NCBI GenBank assembly: GCA_947450365.1
Contig: CANFVE010000005.1
Location: forward strand, 39,096-103,095
Origin: Cytophagaceae bacterium
Lineage (GTDB): Bacteria > Bacteroidota > Bacteroidia > Cytophagales > Spirosomataceae
Reading direction: 5' to 3'
DNA: 64,000 nucleotides
Shown here piece after piece: positions 63,216 through 64,000 of the stretch. Position 1 is the first letter of the stretch. The number at the start of each line of letters is the position of its first letter. The position numbers and the translations under genes are program-made. The notes below the pieces were generated by a model. That model searched no databases and was not told the origin of the DNA. It worked only from the letters and a program-made list of their open reading frames with translations.

Positions 63216-63385
63216 GGGTGATTAGTGTGGTCCAGACGGCCCATTCGTATTCGCGGATATACGTAAATCATTAAATCATTCGTTTTAGGCTCTAAATAGT
63301 TTTATTTAAAATCTTTGATTATCTAAAATTGTCAAAAAAATAGATTCTGGTGCGCAGTTTAGTGCGCAAGTAAGTAATAAATTTC

Positions 63386-63808
63386 ATGAAAAAGAAAGCA
63401 GTAATAGTAAGCGGTTATTTCAATCCAATCCACAAAGGGCATATTGAATATTTTAATAATGCCAAAACAAATGGGGAATATTTGGTAGTTATTGTAAATA
63501 GTGACTATCAACGAGCATTGAAAGTGTCTAAAGAATTTCAAAACGAAGATGAAAGAGTTTTTATAGTTTCCAACATCAAAAGTGTAGATGAAGTTTTTTT
63601 ATCAATTGACCAAGATAGGACCGTTTGTGAAACAATAAGGCTTATCCATCAACAATTATTTACAGATTTTGAATTAGCGTTCGCTAATGGTGGTGATCAA
63701 AATAATAATTCAATTCCTGAAGTACCAGTTTGTCATGAATTAGGAATTGAGTTGATTGATGGATTAGGAGATAAAATTCAGTCTTCAAGTTGGTTGTTAA
63801 ATAAATAA
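63386..63808 (+). CDS. HIGH-superfamily nucleotidylyltransferase (cytidylyltransferase-like)
   Basis: A 140-residue nucleotidylyltransferase of the glycerol-3-phosphate cytidylyltransferase / HldE-C type. The nucleotide-binding motif is NPIHKGHIEYFNNAK (HxGH), with YLVVIVNSD and FANGGDQNNN, which resembles the (A/K)GGD motif of HldE-like enzymes. It would activate a sugar or polyol phosphate with CTP or ATP for glycan synthesis. Composition is clearly more AT-rich than the core genes, as in many O-antigen or capsule loci. The gmd-like start follows 18 bases downstream. Confidence 0.85.
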   Translation: MKKKAVIVSGYFNPIHKGHIEYFNNAKTNGEYLVVIVNSDYQRALKVSKEFQNEDERVFIVSNIKSVDEVFLSIDQDRTVCETIRLIHQQLFTDFELAFANGGDQNNNSIPEVPVCHELGIELIDGLGDKIQSSSWLLNK

Positions 63809-63826
63809 TATATTAAAAAAAACATT

Positions 63827-63856
63827 GTGAAAAAAGCAATTATTACAGGTATGACC
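63827..63856 (+). pseudogene. gmd: 5' end of a gmd-like GDP-mannose 4,6-dehydratase gene, interrupted by an IS
   Basis: GTG followed by codons for KKAIITGMT, 18 bases after the nucleotidylyltransferase stop, matches the beginning of Gmd (KKALITGITGQDG). The match ends abruptly after about ten codons, where the sequence becomes the end of an IS3-type element. The gene is therefore probably split. Only the first codons are visible, so the identity is likely and not certain. Confidence 0.6.
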
Positions 63857-64000
63857 TGTTTCCAAAAAAAGAGACCAAACTAAATTAGAGTAAATCGGGT
63901 GTCAAAATCAATAAAAAACGATAATTTGAACCCATGAAAAAGTCAAAATTCACAGAACCTCAGATCATTTTTGCGATCAAGCAGTATGAAACTGGTACCC
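63852..64000 (+). mobile_element. IS3-family insertion sequence, left end, partial
   Basis: A terminal-repeat-like sequence starting with TG, at 63857 (TGTTTCC) or possibly 63852 (TGACCTG), precedes a transposase OrfA that begins at 63934 and runs off the window. The short region between is non-coding, as usual before orfA. The right end, orfB and any target duplication are outside the window. Confidence 0.75.
63934..64000 (+). CDS. IS3-family transposase OrfA, partial
   Basis: The reading frame MKKSKFTEPQIIFAIKQYET is the standard start of IS3-family OrfA, the helix-turn-helix DNA-binding protein that precedes the OrfB integrase (ending usually by a -1 frameshift). Only 22 codons are in the window. 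Confidence 0.85.
   Translation, partial: MKKSKFTEPQIIFAIKQYETGT

Noticed and set aside
63351-63368. Two TGCGCA palindromes before the nucleotidylyltransferase gene
   Set aside because: Six-base palindromes 6 bases apart are too short to call as an operator without comparative data.
63845-63859. ACAGGT-atg-ACCTGT inverted repeat at the gmd/IS junction as a regulatory site
   Set aside because: It spans the likely insertion point and is best explained as chance joining of gmd codons and the IS end.
1-64000. CRISPR arrays, rRNA, tRNA or tmRNA genes, prophage
   Set aside because: No regularly spaced repeats, tRNA-like cloverleaf ends or phage structural genes were recognised by eye; a tRNAscan and Infernal run would be decisive.

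Overview
The window reads as a chromosomal segment of a Bacteroidota bacterium, most likely of the order Cytophagales (family or genus cannot be fixed without a search). The evidence is a type IX secretion pair (a PorP/SprF-like protein next to a secreted protein with a gliding-motility type C-terminal domain), promoter elements of the Bacteroidota form TAnnTTTG, mostly absent Shine-Dalgarno sequences, and Bacteroidota-style gene forms (enlarged PurF homologue, DUF4954, FadN-type fusion, proline/alanine-rich IF-2, extended Rho). Genes are densely packed on both strands, with many 4-nt ATGA overlaps. I see no rRNA, tRNA or CRISPR.

Layout. 1-4.8 kb: a Tat-type glycosylasparaginase (cut by the window edge), divergent from a penicillin-acylase-family enzyme, then a small membrane protein, an OmpH/Skp chaperone and smpB. 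4.8-6.6 kb: overlapping minus-strand operon tag, polyprenol-phosphate mannosyltransferase and hemJ. 6.7-9 kb: a cobalamin riboswitch in front of a BtuB-type TonB-dependent receptor. 9-10.3 kb: fabI with a DUF4833-like secreted protein. 10.4-15 kb: the rimP-nusA-infB operon, with a hairpin in its leader that looks like an attenuator. 15-23.4 kb: envelope genes (Wzz-like and Wza-like export proteins, PorP/SprF plus its likely type IX substrate, a PEGA protein). 23.4-33.8 kb: purF homologue, nuoN overlapping uvrA, an outer-membrane protein, nrdB, HupE/UreJ and a GMC oxidoreductase. 34-41 kb: biotin operon bioF-bioD-bioA, rho-ygiD and rocD. 41-45 kb: fatty acid beta-oxidation pair fadN-fadA. 45-58 kb: accessory and metabolic genes, including a Fic protein, gcvP, an M28 peptidase, a HEPN/MNT toxin-antitoxin pair, DUF4954 with a YaeR-like VOC protein, a sulfatase, and an AbiE locus whose toxin is a broken remnant. 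58.9-64 kb: a surface-glycan region with a GT2 transferase, a STELLO/DUF288 protein, a GT-C-like membrane protein, a winged-helix regulator, a nucleotidylyltransferase, and a gmd-like start codon region interrupted by an IS3-family element at the window edge.

The most interesting signals are regulatory or decay signals: two tandem perfect palindromes abutting the fic start, a perfect 16-bp palindrome overlapping the AbiEi start codon, a dead AbiEii toxin beside an intact antitoxin, an IS element inserted about ten codons into what looks like gmd, and a regulator that joins a winged helix to a degenerate nucleotidyltransferase-like domain behind a hairpin-rich leader. I found no clearly new multi-gene system. 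The STELLO/GT2/GT-C/regulator cluster is the best candidate for something undescribed.
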